Shown here piece after piece: positions 45,325 through 54,442 of a stretch of DNA of 64,000 bases; positions within the stretch are counted from its first letter, which is position 1; the number at the start of each line of letters is the position of its first letter. The DNA comes from Salsuginibacillus halophilus (lineage in GTDB: Bacteria > Bacillota > Bacilli > Bacillales > Marinococcaceae), in NCBI RefSeq assembly GCF_003014715.1, contig NZ_PYAV01000002.1, positions 186,001-250,000 of the forward strand. Direction: 5' to 3'. The notes beneath the pieces were generated by a model that made no database searches, was not told the origin of the DNA, and saw only the letters and a list, made by a program, of their open reading frames with translations. The position numbers and the translations under genes were made by a program.

Positions 45325-45612
45325 ATGGGTTTAACACGTGCAGATGTTGAGCAACAGCTGGCTGAAATGAACGGCTGGACATTGACAGAAAATGACATGA
45401 TCGAACGTGTGTATGAGTTTCAAGATTTCTTAACTGGAATCGCATTTGTAAAGGATATGGCTGACTATGCTGAACATGTCCAGCATCATCCACAAATTGT
45501 AATTGACCACACAAACATTACCGTCCGTCTGAAAACGTTCGATCAAAATGCCATTACCGAAAAAGATTTATCAGCTGCAGCTGCGTTCAATGAAAAATAC
45601 AGCGCGTACTAA
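45325..45612 (+). CDS. Pterin-4a-carbinolamine dehydratase
   Basis: This 95-aa protein of the PCD/DCoH family starts behind ACGGAGGTGG. The signature histidines are in DYAEHVQHHPQIVIDHTNITVRLKT (H-x-x-H-H-P). It dehydrates 4a-hydroxytetrahydropterin in aromatic amino acid hydroxylation or acts in pterin repair. No hydroxylase is nearby, so the physiological partner is unknown. It is followed 33 bp later by three small envelope genes. Confidence 0.93.
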   Translation: MGLTRADVEQQLAEMNGWTLTENDMIERVYEFQDFLTGIAFVKDMADYAEHVQHHPQIVIDHTNITVRLKTFDQNAITEKDLSAAAAFNEKYSAY

Positions 45613-45645
45613 TTTAGACGACTGACATGGTGAAAGGAGTTCTTC

Positions 45646-45984
45646 ATGAGTGAACGAACGCGTACGAAGCGGCTCGAAAAAAAAAGGCGCGATCCAGAAG
45701 ATGAACGATTTGAACGAATGGATCAGCTGCTAAATAAACTCGAAGACATTACAACGACCGGTCGACTAAAAGACATTGCTTATCACTTTAATGACAAAAG
45801 AGAAGTGATAAAAACGAACTTAATTGCCGGGGTCGCCCGCGGTGTCGGCTTAACACTCGGTACTGCGATATTTCTTGCGCTGCTTTTCTTTTTACTTCAG
45901 CAGATTGTTAGTCTACCAATGGTCGGCAGTTATATTGGTGACCTTTTAGATGCGATCGAGCGCTACCGTGATGTCGGCGCGTAA
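45646..45984 (+). CDS. DUF5665-type small membrane protein
   Basis: This 112-aa protein has a basic charged N-terminal half (RTRTKRLEKKRRDPEDERFERMDQLLNKLEDI) and two hydrophobic segments (NLIAGVARGVGLTLGTAIFLALLFFLLQQIV). It ends LPMVGSYIGDLLDAIERY, which matches DUF5665 proteins. Function unknown; its neighbours encode other small envelope proteins. Confidence 0.75.
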   Translation: MSERTRTKRLEKKRRDPEDERFERMDQLLNKLEDITTTGRLKDIAYHFNDKREVIKTNLIAGVARGVGLTLGTAIFLALLFFLLQQIVSLPMVGSYIGDLLDAIERYRDVGA

Positions 45985-46039
45985 AATTCATGCTACACTG
46001 AGAATATCTTGAAAGAAATGATTGAAAGGAGTCGAGTCC

Positions 46040-46489
46040 ATGGATCTCGTAGGTATTGGTGTGTTGATCATCGGCATCGCATTTGCAGTTGCGGTTATCT
46101 TTCTCGCCCGAACTTTAAATAACCTTTCCGGGGTACTGCAAGGCGTTGAAAAAACCGTTGGCAAACTGCCTGAGCAACTTGATCAAATTACAGATGAAAC
46201 AGGTAATGTCATTCACAACACAAACGAAACGATTATTGATGTTAATGAAAAGCTCGAAACGCTCAACCCTGTTTTTTACATTGTACAGGATGCAGGTGAA
46301 GCTTCACGTAAGCTTTCCTCTTCGATGGTCGATGTTACAGCAGCTTGGAAAAAGAATACTTCCGAAGCTGAAGAAACTGCATCTTCAAAAAATCTCGGCG
46401 GAATTTACGGCGCCGCTGCACTTGTTTACTTCTTAGCACAAAAACGAAAAGAAAAGCAGCGTGAGGATGAAACAAATGGCATCGCCTAA
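46040..46489 (+). CDS. DUF948 domain protein
   Basis: The ATG at 46040 (MDLVGIGVLIIGIAFAVAVIFLARTLNNLSGVL) follows GAAAGGAG. The 149-aa product has one N-terminal membrane helix and a helical extension with the DUF948 pattern (VEKTVGKLPEQLDQITDETGNVIHNTNETI). Its end overlaps the next gene by 14 bp. DUF948 and YtxH genes are often paired in Bacilli; no biochemical role is established for them. Confidence 0.82.
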   Translation: MDLVGIGVLIIGIAFAVAVIFLARTLNNLSGVLQGVEKTVGKLPEQLDQITDETGNVIHNTNETIIDVNEKLETLNPVFYIVQDAGEASRKLSSSMVDVTAAWKKNTSEAEETASSKNLGGIYGAAALVYFLAQKRKEKQREDETNGIA

Positions 46490-46781
46490 AGTATGCGGCT
46501 ATTTGTGGGGGCTTTTCGCCGGCTTATGTACAGGCGGGATTCTCGGCTTATTACTTACACCACAATCCGGTTGTGAAAACCGTAAATTCACTGCCGCAAA
46601 ATATCATCAGGCAGTGGAGTATCCACGAAACAAAGCTGACTCTTTTCAGCAAAAAAAAGCAGCTTTACAAGAAGCCGGTGAAGACCATTACGAAACTTTT
46701 CATTCCTTAAAGAATCAAGTAAAGCAAGAAGCCCGTATGTCTGCAGTTCAAGAAGAACTTCAATATCGGCCAAAAAAATGA
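46476..46781 (+). CDS. YtxH-domain membrane protein
   Basis: I place the start at ATG 46476 (MASPKVCGYLWGLFAGLCTGGILGLLLTPQSG), with AGGATG nine bases upstream; GTG 46461 and ATG 46467 are less well spaced. The 101-aa protein has the YtxH signature of a glycine-rich helix ending in LLLTPQSG, then an amphipathic charged tail (HQAVEYPRNKADSFQQKKAALQEAGED). It overlaps the DUF948 gene. Confidence 0.78.
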   Translation: MASPKVCGYLWGLFAGLCTGGILGLLLTPQSGCENRKFTAAKYHQAVEYPRNKADSFQQKKAALQEAGEDHYETFHSLKNQVKQEARMSAVQEELQYRPKK

Positions 46782-46792
46782 TAACCGTAACT

Positions 46793-46828
46793 GAAAACGC
46801 CGGAGCTCATGAAAGCTCCGGCGTTTGT
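46793..46828. terminator. Bidirectional intrinsic terminator
   Basis: AAACGCCGGAGCT pairs with AGCTCCGGCGTTT over a six-base loop. It lies between the YtxH-like gene and the convergent amidohydrolase gene. Confidence 0.85.
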
Positions 46829-48220
46829 TTAAGTTTTCGGGGAAACGAGCGATCCATTCGTTTCAGTCGTTACTTGTGCATTTGACATAACAACACGGCC
46901 TTTTGCAATCGTATGAACAGGCATACCCTGTACATTAAAACCGTGATAAGCGCTCATTTTACTTTTGCTGTGCAGTTCATTTTCATCAATCACGCATGTT
47001 TGTTCCATGTCGACAACAACAAGGTCAGCATCAAGTCCTGCTTGAATCTTACCTTTTTGATGATCAATCTCATAAAGCTCAGCCGGTCCGGCTGAAAGTA
47101 GCTGCACAACCTGCTCAAGCGATAGTTTACCTTCATTCACTGCATTTAACATCAACGGCAGCATCGTTTCCACACCTGTAGAGCCGGCAGGAATTGACCA
47201 TAGATCTCCTTCCTTCTCCTCTCTTGTGTGCGGGGCATGATCAGAGCAGACATTTGAAATCGTCCCATCAGCAATCCCTCCCCAAATTTTTGCTTGATCG
47301 CTTTTGTACTTAACGGGAGGGAAAATTTTCATCCTTGGCCCGACTGTTTCATAATCTTCTGCAGATAAAAATAAGTAATGTGGACAAGTTTCAACAGTGA
47401 CACGTTGCCCGCGCTGCTGTGCTTTTCGGATCATTTCTACCGATTCTCCGGCACTCACATGTAAAACATGAAAGTGAACCCCGGCACGCTCAGCAAGCTG
47501 CAAACCTGTTTGAACTGTTAAAGTTTCTGCTAAGTGCGGCCGTGCCTGCAACAGGTCTTCATAGGTGGACCCCCCTGCTTGTTTAATCTTTGCTGTTTCC
47601 TCTTGGATTAAATGGTGATTTTCTGCATGAACTGCAAGGAGCCGCCCCGTTTTTGCAATCGTTTGCATTGCCGAATAAATCTGTCCTTCATGAGCTGGCA
47701 TGAAAACATTTGGATCTTTAGGGTCATAATCATAAACAAGTTGATACGTATCACGATTAAGTGCATAACCCCAGAAATGCTTAAACCCAATAATACCGGT
47801 TTCACCTAACCTTTCAAGCTCCCCTTCATTAAACCCACCGAGATAAATCCCCCACAACCCAAAATCAATCACAGCTTGGGCTTCTAAGTGCGCTTTCTGC
47901 TTTTCAAAGTTCTTCTGGTCACTCACAGGTGGATTCGTGTTCGGCATTTCAAACAGGGTTGTGACACCTCCGGCAGCTGCCGCCTGAGTGGAATGGAAAA
48001 AGTCTTCTTTATGCGTCGGCCCGGGATCACGTGAATGTACATGTGTATCAATCACACCAGGAAGCACATACTGACCTGTTGCATCAATCATCTCCAGTGC
48101 AGGTTCTTCCACCTCCACTGAAGTTACAGCTTGGATGACGCCGTCTTTCGAATACACATTCCCTATGTACGCTGCATCCGGGGTCACAATTGTTCCATAC
48201 TTTACAGCAAGATCATACAT
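46829..48220 (-). CDS. Allantoinase/dihydroorotase-type cyclic amidohydrolase
   Basis: The start is ATG 48220 (MYDLAVKYGTIVTPDAAY), with AGGCAGGTG upstream. The 463-aa product is a binuclear zinc amidohydrolase: DTHVHSRDPGPTHKEDF (HxH), the carbamylated lysine in GFKHFWGYA, the ligand histidines in LLAVHAENHHL and FHVLHVSAG, and the aspartate in CSDHAPHT. The best family match is allantoinase (AllB) or hydantoinase-like. No other allantoin genes are near, so the substrate is uncertain. Confidence 0.85.
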   Translation of the reverse strand: MYDLAVKYGTIVTPDAAYIGNVYSKDGVIQAVTSVEVEEPALEMIDATGQYVLPGVIDTHVHSRDPGPTHKEDFFHSTQAAAAGGVTTLFEMPNTNPPVSDQKNFEKQKAHLEAQAVIDFGLWGIYLGGFNEGELERLGETGIIGFKHFWGYALNRDTYQLVYDYDPKDPNVFMPAHEGQIYSAMQTIAKTGRLLAVHAENHHLIQEETAKIKQAGGSTYEDLLQARPHLAETLTVQTGLQLAERAGVHFHVLHVSAGESVEMIRKAQQRGQRVTVETCPHYLFLSAEDYETVGPRMKIFPPVKYKSDQAKIWGGIADGTISNVCSDHAPHTREEKEGDLWSIPAGSTGVETMLPLMLNAVNEGKLSLEQVVQLLSAGPAELYEIDHQKGKIQAGLDADLVVVDMEQTCVIDENELHSKSKMSAYHGFNVQGMPVHTIAKGRVVMSNAQVTTETNGSLVSPKT

Positions 48221-48289
48221 AAACAGCACCTGCCTATATATCTATTTTCCTTATCTTCGCTTATCTAACCCTGCTCGTCAATGACCGCA

Positions 48290-48327
48290 CAAAAAAAGCA
48301 GAAGAGACAGCGTCCGCTGTTCCTTCC
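48290..48327 (-). terminator. Intrinsic terminator of the IDEAL-domain gene
   Basis: GAAGAGACAGCG (48301-48312) pairs with CGCTGTTCCTTC (48315-48326). A run of seven T follows on the minus strand. Confidence 0.7.
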
Positions 48328-48349
48328 ACTTTTTAAATGTTTTGACAAA

Positions 48350-48655
48350 TTAAGTGTCATCTACATCGAATGTTAGCTCTAGTTCATAACCTTGCTCCGA
48401 AATCATTTTGCCAATCTGTTGTGTTTCACGCCATTCGTTGTACACCGAAGTGTAGTGCATAAACGCTTCATAGTCACCATCGTCGAGCGCTTGGTCAATG
48501 CGCTGTTTTAAGCGGGCTTTGTTTTGCTCATGTACTGTGTATTCCATCATCATGCGCGCATAAAGTGATTGCAACACTTGCCTGGGTGGACGTTGACCTT
48601 GCTGAACGGACTTCAGTTTTTTCAACAAATGCTTTTCGTATGTTGGTTGTTGCAT
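48350..48655 (-). CDS. IDEAL-domain protein
   Basis: This 101-aa protein has a central helical segment with the IDEAL pattern (LKQRIDQALDDGDYEAFMHYTSVYNEW). The N-terminus is basic and the C-terminus acidic (YELELTFDVDDT). IDEAL domains occur in small Firmicute regulators such as ComK-linked or YpiB-like proteins; the role here is unknown. It is a single-gene unit with its own terminator. Confidence 0.72.
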   Translation of the reverse strand: MQQPTYEKHLLKKLKSVQQGQRPPRQVLQSLYARMMMEYTVHEQNKARLKQRIDQALDDGDYEAFMHYTSVYNEWRETQQIGKMISEQGYELELTFDVDDT

Positions 48656-48837
48656 TGGTCATACCCCCCTGAAATAATTTTCACACAACGTATGCTAAAG
48701 GCGCGTCACCTGGCATCATCGTTTCGGAGTACTAGTTAAATACCCCTTTACTTCGATGATTAAACGCTTCAGCTACTGTAATTTATTATATGCACGAAAA
48801 AACCACTCATGAGTTTGATTCCACCAGCCACGCAAGC

Positions 48838-49476
48838 CTATTGTAAATGCTCAGCTGCCAGGGTTTGAATGACGGTTGAAAGTGCTTTTTGCTGCAGATC
48901 CAAAGACATACTTGGGGTTGATGGCTTTTGTAAGGTCATTTCCGGTAAAGCCGGGAAGTGCAGAAACCCACAAACTGTTTCCCATTTCTGTTCTTGCAGA
49001 CGGTATAAAGTTTCATATAGTGTTTGGTTGCATATATAAGTTCCGGCAGTGTTTGAAATTACGCTTGGAATTTCTTTTTCTTGTAAGTCTTCTTTCATTT
49101 GATCAATCGGCAAAGTTGAAAAGAGTGCATCCGGCCCGCCCGCTGCAATGACTTCACCTGTGTATGCCCGGCCTTGGTTATCTTTTGGAGCGCCGTCACT
49201 TGAGCCGGAATCTTTCACATTGATTCCTATTCGTTCAATGTTCACCCCGCTGCGACCATAAGCAAGTCCTGTTGAAACAATAACGTCCGGTCGAAACAAT
49301 GTTACTTCTTCCCATAATGCGTCAACGCACGTATCAAAAACGACCGGCAGTACTTTCGTCTTCAGTTGAATCACTTGGCTCCCTTGGTATTCTTCAGCAA
49401 TTTTTGTCATCAACCGCTCAGTTGGGTTTGATTTCATCTGGCCGAATGGTTCAAATCCTGTACATAAAACTTTCAT
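48838..49476 (-). CDS. pcp: Pyrrolidone-carboxylate peptidase (pyroglutamyl peptidase I)
   Basis: This 212-aa cysteine peptidase removes N-terminal pyroglutamate. The Glu-Cys-His triad lies in GVNIERIGIN (E81), SNTAGTYICNQTLY (C149) and GFLHFPALPE. KVLCTGFEPFGQMKSNPTE at the start is the family signature. It is 23 bp downstream of the membrane protein gene on the same strand. Confidence 0.95.
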   Translation of the reverse strand: MKVLCTGFEPFGQMKSNPTERLMTKIAEEYQGSQVIQLKTKVLPVVFDTCVDALWEEVTLFRPDVIVSTGLAYGRSGVNIERIGINVKDSGSSDGAPKDNQGRAYTGEVIAAGGPDALFSTLPIDQMKEDLQEKEIPSVISNTAGTYICNQTLYETLYRLQEQKWETVCGFLHFPALPEMTLQKPSTPSMSLDLQQKALSTVIQTLAAEHLQ

Positions 49477-49499
49477 TTCCTATGCCTCCTTTACGGCAC

Positions 49500-50255
49500 T
49501 TAACGCCTCTTAGTATCTATATTTCTCGATGATTCAGCAAAATCCTTCTGAAACCGACGAATCCCTGCATAAGTGAGTAGAAACAATAAGAGCGCAAATC
49601 CTTGCAGAACAAAAATATAATAGGGCCAGTCCCCTAACCAGTCCACCGGGGTCACTTGCGCAGGTGGTTTTCTTAAATATAAGTAATTCCCGCCGGTTAA
49701 AAAATTTAACCCAAACATTACAGCGGCATAGCCATTTAAAATGCCCCAGACTCTAAATACAGATCGGAGCTTTAATTGAAAGCGGCAGGAACTAAACATA
49801 TAAACCGCTGCCCAAAGCATAGCTGCATGCGCAAGGAAAAAATGAAAAAACCGCGCATGTGGAAAGCCATATATTGAAAGATCCGGCGTAACAAGTGTGA
49901 ATACCGCACTCCAACCGGCTACAAATACTGTTAATTCATACAGCCACTGCTTAGGACGCAATAACAACAAAGCTGCTACAAACAACGTTATGCTGCTAAT
50001 ATGGAGCGGAAGCGCAAATGATACGTCCCAGACCCCTTCAGCAATGTACCATATTTGAATTGCAAGTTCGCAAATGATCAATAAGGACGCTAACACCCAT
50101 CTTACCAATAAATCTACTCCGCTGTTATGTTTTAAGCGCTGAGCTGTAATTGAAAAAATTATGGCGAATACTAATGCAAGCGTAAGCGCTATAAGATGGG
50201 GGGTGTCAAACAATGTAAAACCGGGCCCTTCCCATTGATAAGTCAACCAATCCAT
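49500..50255 (-). CDS. TIGR02206/YwaF-family membrane protein
   Basis: The ATG at 50255 (MDWLTYQWEGPGFTLFDTPHLIAL) follows AAAGGAGC and is preferred over a frame opening 123 bp earlier. The 251-aa product has about seven membrane helices. FDTPHLIALTLALVFAI, LPLHISSITLFVAALLLL and LTGGNYLYLRKPPAQVTPVDWLGDWPYYI match the YwaF family. The function is not known. It is divergent from ktrA. Confidence 0.85.
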   Translation of the reverse strand: MDWLTYQWEGPGFTLFDTPHLIALTLALVFAIIFSITAQRLKHNSGVDLLVRWVLASLLIICELAIQIWYIAEGVWDVSFALPLHISSITLFVAALLLLRPKQWLYELTVFVAGWSAVFTLVTPDLSIYGFPHARFFHFFLAHAAMLWAAVYMFSSCRFQLKLRSVFRVWGILNGYAAVMFGLNFLTGGNYLYLRKPPAQVTPVDWLGDWPYYIFVLQGFALLLFLLTYAGIRRFQKDFAESSRNIDTKRR

Positions 50256-50366
50256 ATTGCAGCTCCTTTCTGTAATTGACACGTATGATTTCATTCCGTA
50301 AAGTACAAATCGTACCTGCTCGTAAGCCTTAAAGACCCAAAGGGCAAGGTGAAGGAGGAATACTGC

Positions 50367-51020
50367 TTGAAAAAACAATTTGTCATTATCGGATTAGGCC
50401 GCTTTGGCGTCAGTGTATGCAGTGAGCTGCATGAACTTGGTCATGAAGTTATGGCCATTGATATGAATGAAGACAAATTAAATGAAGTAACCGATGTTGC
50501 TACCCACAGCGCCATCGCTGACGGTACCGATGAAAAATCCTTACGCGGTCTTGGGGTGCGTAACTTCGACCATGTCATTGTCGCGATAGGAGATAATATT
50601 CAAGCTAGCATTTTATGTACCCTGCTGTTAAAAGAGATGGATATCCCGGATGTCTGGGTTAAAGCTCAAAACTATTACCACCATAAAGTGCTTGATAAAA
50701 TCGGCGCTGATCATATTATTCATCCAGAGCATGACATGGGCCACCGTATTGCCCAGCATCTTGTCTCTGATAAAGTACTCGATTACATCGAACTCTCCGA
50801 TGAGTATTCAATCGTTGAAATTGTAGTTTCCTCTTCTTTTCATAATAAAACCTTACTTGAAACCGATATTCGTGCCAAGTATGGCGTTACGATTCTCGCC
50901 ATTAAACGAAATGAGCATGTAAATATTTCCCCTATGCCGGACGACAAGCTTTTCCACAAAGATGTGCTCGTTGTGGTTGGACGTAAAAAAGACTTAAAGC
51001 GATTCGAATCGATCTCATAA
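50367..51020 (+). CDS. KtrA/TrkA-type potassium uptake regulatory subunit
   Basis: The start is TTG 50367, nine bases after GAAGGAGG. The 217-aa RCK protein has a Rossmann NAD/ATP site (VIIGLGRFGVSVCSELHELGHEVMAIDMNEDKLNEVTDVATHSAIADGTD) and a C-terminal TrkA_C domain (YSIVEIVVSSSFHNKTLLETDIRAKYGVTILAIKR). It gates a KtrB or KtrD membrane subunit. That partner is not adjacent, as is also the case for KtrC in B. subtilis. Potassium control is expected in a halotolerant organism. Confidence 0.9.
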   Translation: MKKQFVIIGLGRFGVSVCSELHELGHEVMAIDMNEDKLNEVTDVATHSAIADGTDEKSLRGLGVRNFDHVIVAIGDNIQASILCTLLLKEMDIPDVWVKAQNYYHHKVLDKIGADHIIHPEHDMGHRIAQHLVSDKVLDYIELSDEYSIVEIVVSSSFHNKTLLETDIRAKYGVTILAIKRNEHVNISPMPDDKLFHKDVLVVVGRKKDLKRFESIS

Positions 51021-51021
51021 G

Positions 51022-51063
51022 AAAACCTCGCTATTATGCCTGTGGCATCCATAGCGAGGTTTA
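51022..51063. terminator. Bidirectional intrinsic terminator
   Basis: AAACCTCGCTAT (51023-51034) pairs with ATAGCGAGGTTT (51051-51062). It lies between ktrA-like and uppP genes that converge on it. Confidence 0.8.
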
Positions 51064-51071
51064 AGTTTATC

Positions 51072-51881
51072 TCAACTGAAAATAAACAACAATGTTGCTA
51101 CTGTAAAACAGTAAAGCGCGAAATATAAAAGTTTTCCGGAAGCAACCGCATCGATTAATACTTTAATGGCAACAATGGATACGAGTGTTGCAGCAATAAA
51201 AGAGATTGTGTAATACATAAATTGATCCGGTTGCGTCCAAGCTACATAAATTTCAGGTGCAAGCAACAATAAGGAGCCTACACTTACCGGAATGCTGAGG
51301 AAAAAAGAAAATTTCAACGCTACCGTTGGCTCAATCTTACGAAACATTGCAGCTACAATTGTTGCTCCGGAACGGCTGATGCCAGGTGCAAGTGCAAGCA
51401 TTTGTGCTAATCCGATAATGACTGCGTCTAAAGCTGTTATCTCACCTTCCTGTTTACTCCCGTTTAATTTATGAATTAACCAAAGCGCCGTTCCTGTAAC
51501 TAGAAGCGCTACGGCAACAGACGTCGTGGTTGTCAACTCGCCTCCGATTTCATCCGAAAATAAACCGCCGATAACAACTGCAGGAATCGTTGCAATGAAA
51601 AGCATTAGCGTAAGCCGGAAAAATGGATAGTACGATGGATCACGAGACATCGTATAGCGAACTGTACCACCGGCCAGTTCTACCAAGTCTTTACGATAAA
51701 TTAGTAAAACGGCGAGCAGTGAAGCTCCGTTTAAAAATACTTCAAAGTGCAAATCAGGTGTTCCAAGCCCAAAAAAGTGCTGAAAAATGACAAGGTGACC
51801 ACTTGAAGATACGGGCCACGGCTCGGTCAACCCCTGCAGCACACCGAGCCAAATATATTGCAGCAACTCCCACAAATTCAT
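51072..51881 (-). CDS. uppP: Undecaprenyl-diphosphatase
   Basis: This 269-aa polytopic membrane enzyme recycles the lipid carrier for peptidoglycan and teichoic acid synthesis. Signatures are VLQGLTEPWPVSSSGHLVIFQHFFGL (Glu/Ser site) and LAPGISRSGATIVAAMFRKIEPTVALKFSFFLSIPVSVG. The first motif reads EPWPVSSSGH instead of the usual EFLPVSSTGH, a modest change. It may support the LCP proteins encoded at both ends of the window. Confidence 0.93.
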   Translation of the reverse strand: MNLWELLQYIWLGVLQGLTEPWPVSSSGHLVIFQHFFGLGTPDLHFEVFLNGASLLAVLLIYRKDLVELAGGTVRYTMSRDPSYYPFFRLTLMLFIATIPAVVIGGLFSDEIGGELTTTTSVAVALLVTGTALWLIHKLNGSKQEGEITALDAVIIGLAQMLALAPGISRSGATIVAAMFRKIEPTVALKFSFFLSIPVSVGSLLLLAPEIYVAWTQPDQFMYYTISFIAATLVSIVAIKVLIDAVASGKLLYFALYCFTVATLLFIFS

Positions 51882-52172
51882 AACTCATAACTTCCTCTCT
51901 AAATCATCATTTCTAGTAAAACCGTTATCAATTTAATATGTAAAGCAGTTGCAAAACAAGAGACTTCTTAACGAAAAATGACATTCAACCGCTTTTGACA
52001 CAACCATAATTATTTCACACCCAACTTTTGAAAACAATATAGCAAGCGTGTAAAGCTGCTGAAAATTATATAAGAACTTTTGAAAACGGATGAATAGACA
52101 CTATTCTCGTTTTACCTTATGCTGAAATATGAATGTTTTGAATGTCGAAAACTTCAGAAAGGAGCAATCAGC

Positions 52173-53828
52173 ATGACAACGCTACAGCACTTCTGGGAAC
52201 GTGCGTGGGACAGCCACGACCGTATCAAGAACCTTATGTCTTTTATGATGGCACGCCCCGGTGGAAATGGCGAGGATAACCGCAGGATGGAAAAAGCTTC
52301 TGGAAAAATGACAGGAGGCCACCGCCAGCCTTCACCTCACCGGCCTGATTACTCAAAAAAACAATGGATCGGTTTATTTCTTGGACCACTTTTGTTCATT
52401 GCAATCCTCCTCCTTTTTCAGCCGGAAGGTTTAAACAATGAAGCCAAAGGGGTCCTTGCAGCGACTGTATGGATTGCAACGTGGTGGATTACCGAGGCCA
52501 TCCCTATCCCTGTTACATCTTTGTTACCGATTATCTTATTTCCATTCGTAACAACGATTGAAGTCGGAGAAGTAACACCAAACTACGGTGACGATATTGT
52601 CTTTTTATTTCTAGGCGGGTTTATAATAGCCCTTGCCCTTGAACGGTGGAACTTGCATAAACGAATTGCTCTATTTATTATCTCATCAATCGGGACGAGC
52701 ACGAAACGTATTATGCTCGGCTTTATGCTTGCAACTGCCTTTTTATCGATGTGGATCTCAAATACTGCGACTGCCATGATGATGGTGCCAATCGGTACCG
52801 CAATCGTATTTCAAGTTAGCCAGTCAATGAAACGCGAGGCTCTTGATGATTTGCAAGGTCAAGAAAACCAATTCGCAAAAGGATTAATGATCGCGATTGC
52901 TTTCTCTGCATCCATTGGTGGATTAGGAACGATTATCGGTACACCGCCTAACACAATATTAGCCGGACAGCTTGATGAAATTTTCGGCGTTGACTTATCT
53001 TTTGCGGCTTGGATGATGTTTGGCGTACCACTTGCTGCTGTACTACTTGTGATCGCCTGGGTGTATTTAATCACCTTTGCATTTCCAATGAAAATGAAAG
53101 AAATTCCGGGCGGGCAGGAAGTTATTCAATCTGAACGGGATCAGCTCGGCCGGATGGCACCGGAAGAAAAGCTCGTTATGACCATATTCTCTTTAACCGC
53201 CCTTGCATGGATCACCCGTTCGTTTGTGCTACAGGAATATGTTCACCCGAATATTGATGATACACTGATTGCAATTACAGGTGCTGTTGTACTATTTCTC
53301 ATTCCTTCAGTTCGGTATCAAGGTGAAAAACTGATGGACTGGCATACTGCGAAGGACGTCCCTTGGGGTATTCTTATTTTGTTTGGCGGCGGTCTTGCAA
53401 TCGCTGGTGCATTTGGAGATACAGGTCTTGATGAATGGATCGGAAGTCAGCTGCAGATCCTCGATGGCGTACAGTTTATCGTTATTGTATTCTCTGTCAG
53501 CCTGCTTGTTGTATTCTTAACGGAAATTACTTCAAACACCGCATCTGCCACAATGCTGATGCCAATTATGGCTTCACTTGCAGCTGCAATTGACGTACAT
53601 CCATTTGCAATGATGGTGCCTGCAGCAGTCGCTGCCTCTTGTGCGTTTATGCTCCCGGTAGCTACTCCGCCAAATGCGGTTGTGTTCGGGTCTGGTTACT
53701 TGCGCATGATTGATATGGTCAAAGCTGGTGTCTGGATGAATATTATAGCGATTATTGGGCTTACAATCTTTGTACTACTTCTCTTACCTGTCGTATTCGG
53801 CATCGATTTAACCTCATTTCCAAGTTAA
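52173..53828 (+). CDS. DASS/SLC13-family sodium:dicarboxylate (divalent anion) symporter
   Basis: The ATG at 52173 follows AAAGGAGC. The 551-aa product has an unusually long cytoplasmic N-terminus (about 70 residues, with QHFWERAWDSHDRIK and GGHRQPSPHRPDYSKKQ), then about 12 membrane helices. The two SNT-type motifs are MWISNTATAMMMVPIG and TEITSNTASATMLMPIM, and GGLGTIIGTPPNTILAGQL marks the substrate site. It probably imports C4-dicarboxylates or sulfate with sodium. A GC-rich hairpin follows the stop, then repeat copy B. Confidence 0.93.
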   Translation: MTTLQHFWERAWDSHDRIKNLMSFMMARPGGNGEDNRRMEKASGKMTGGHRQPSPHRPDYSKKQWIGLFLGPLLFIAILLLFQPEGLNNEAKGVLAATVWIATWWITEAIPIPVTSLLPIILFPFVTTIEVGEVTPNYGDDIVFLFLGGFIIALALERWNLHKRIALFIISSIGTSTKRIMLGFMLATAFLSMWISNTATAMMMVPIGTAIVFQVSQSMKREALDDLQGQENQFAKGLMIAIAFSASIGGLGTIIGTPPNTILAGQLDEIFGVDLSFAAWMMFGVPLAAVLLVIAWVYLITFAFPMKMKEIPGGQEVIQSERDQLGRMAPEEKLVMTIFSLTALAWITRSFVLQEYVHPNIDDTLIAITGAVVLFLIPSVRYQGEKLMDWHTAKDVPWGILILFGGGLAIAGAFGDTGLDEWIGSQLQILDGVQFIVIVFSVSLLVVFLTEITSNTASATMLMPIMASLAAAIDVHPFAMMVPAAVAASCAFMLPVATPPNAVVFGSGYLRMIDMVKAGVWMNIIAIIGLTIFVLLLLPVVFGIDLTSFPS

Positions 53829-53832
53829 TTGA

Positions 53833-53859
53833 AGGCGGCTGCAGAATCTGCAGCCGCCT
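53833..53859 (+). terminator. Terminator-type hairpin flanking repeat copy B
   Basis: GGCGGCTGCA and TGCAGCCGCC form a 10-bp stem with loop GAATC (53834-53858), just after the DASS symporter stop. There is no T-run now, because the repeat begins directly at its base. A diverged direct copy lies at 54393-54420. Confidence 0.7.
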
Positions 53860-54392
53860 CAGCGTGTAGACAAATTTTTAAGATGAACTATGGCTGACGT
53901 CGCTTTTCGGCGAACGCTTGCCCTAGGCACGGCCTCAACTTCCTCGGCAGAAAGTCACTGCCTGCGGGATTTTCGGATCGCGCTGTTCTTGGTAGCGTCG
54001 CCGCCGATGCTCGCCAGTCTTGCGTAATTTAATGGTCATGAATTGTAGAGATGCCTTTGATCAAGCAATATCTATATGAGTCAATTTCATCATGACGCTT
54101 AAAAAACGGTAAAACAAACAATAAACATTGGAAATGCTTGCTGATCTTTAAATTAATAAGCGACCGAAACGAAAGACGACGACTCCGAGAGGATCAAGCG
54201 CAGGCTGAAGATCCACTTGTTCGATTGGCAATCAAATCGAACAAGTTAGCTGAAGGCACCCCCTTGGGAAAGCGTCCGTCTGGCGTGAAGGTTACGGTCA
54301 TGATTCGATTTTTATCCGCTTCATGCAACAGCTCGATGCTTGAGGCAGTAAGCTGTCCGTGAATGTTTGGTTTTGTCCTTTGTCAACAGTCT
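53860..54392 (+). repeat. Terminator-associated noncoding repeat, copy B (533 bp)
   Basis: It starts CAGCGTGTAGACAAATTTTT and ends CCTTTGTCAACAGTCT; TGTAGACAAA and TGTTGACAAA form the inverted ends. It shares the left block (CGGCCTCAACTTCCTCGGC, AAGTCACTGCCTGCGGGAT), the centre (CGCAGGCTGAAGATCCACTT) and the right block (GGAAAGCGTCCGTCTG, GCAGTAAGCTGT) with copies A and C. It holds a large internal hairpin at 54216-54245. No convincing reading frame is present. It fills the space between the convergent DASS and aldehyde dehydrogenase genes. Confidence 0.8.
54216..54245 (+). repeat. Conserved internal hairpin of repeat copy B
   Basis: CTTGTTCGATT pairs perfectly with AATCGAACAAG over an eight-base loop. 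The same stem occurs in copy C with a base pair changed on both sides. Confidence 0.7.
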
Positions 54393-54442
54393 GAGGCGGC
54401 TGCATGCCCTGCGGCCATCTTTGTCTTCGTTTAATCCTAATG

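Noticed and set aside
48720-48837. Possible terminator after pcp (around ACTCATGAGT and a T-run)
   Set aside because: Only a short self-complementary core is present and the stem does not sit well against the T-run, so I cannot support it.
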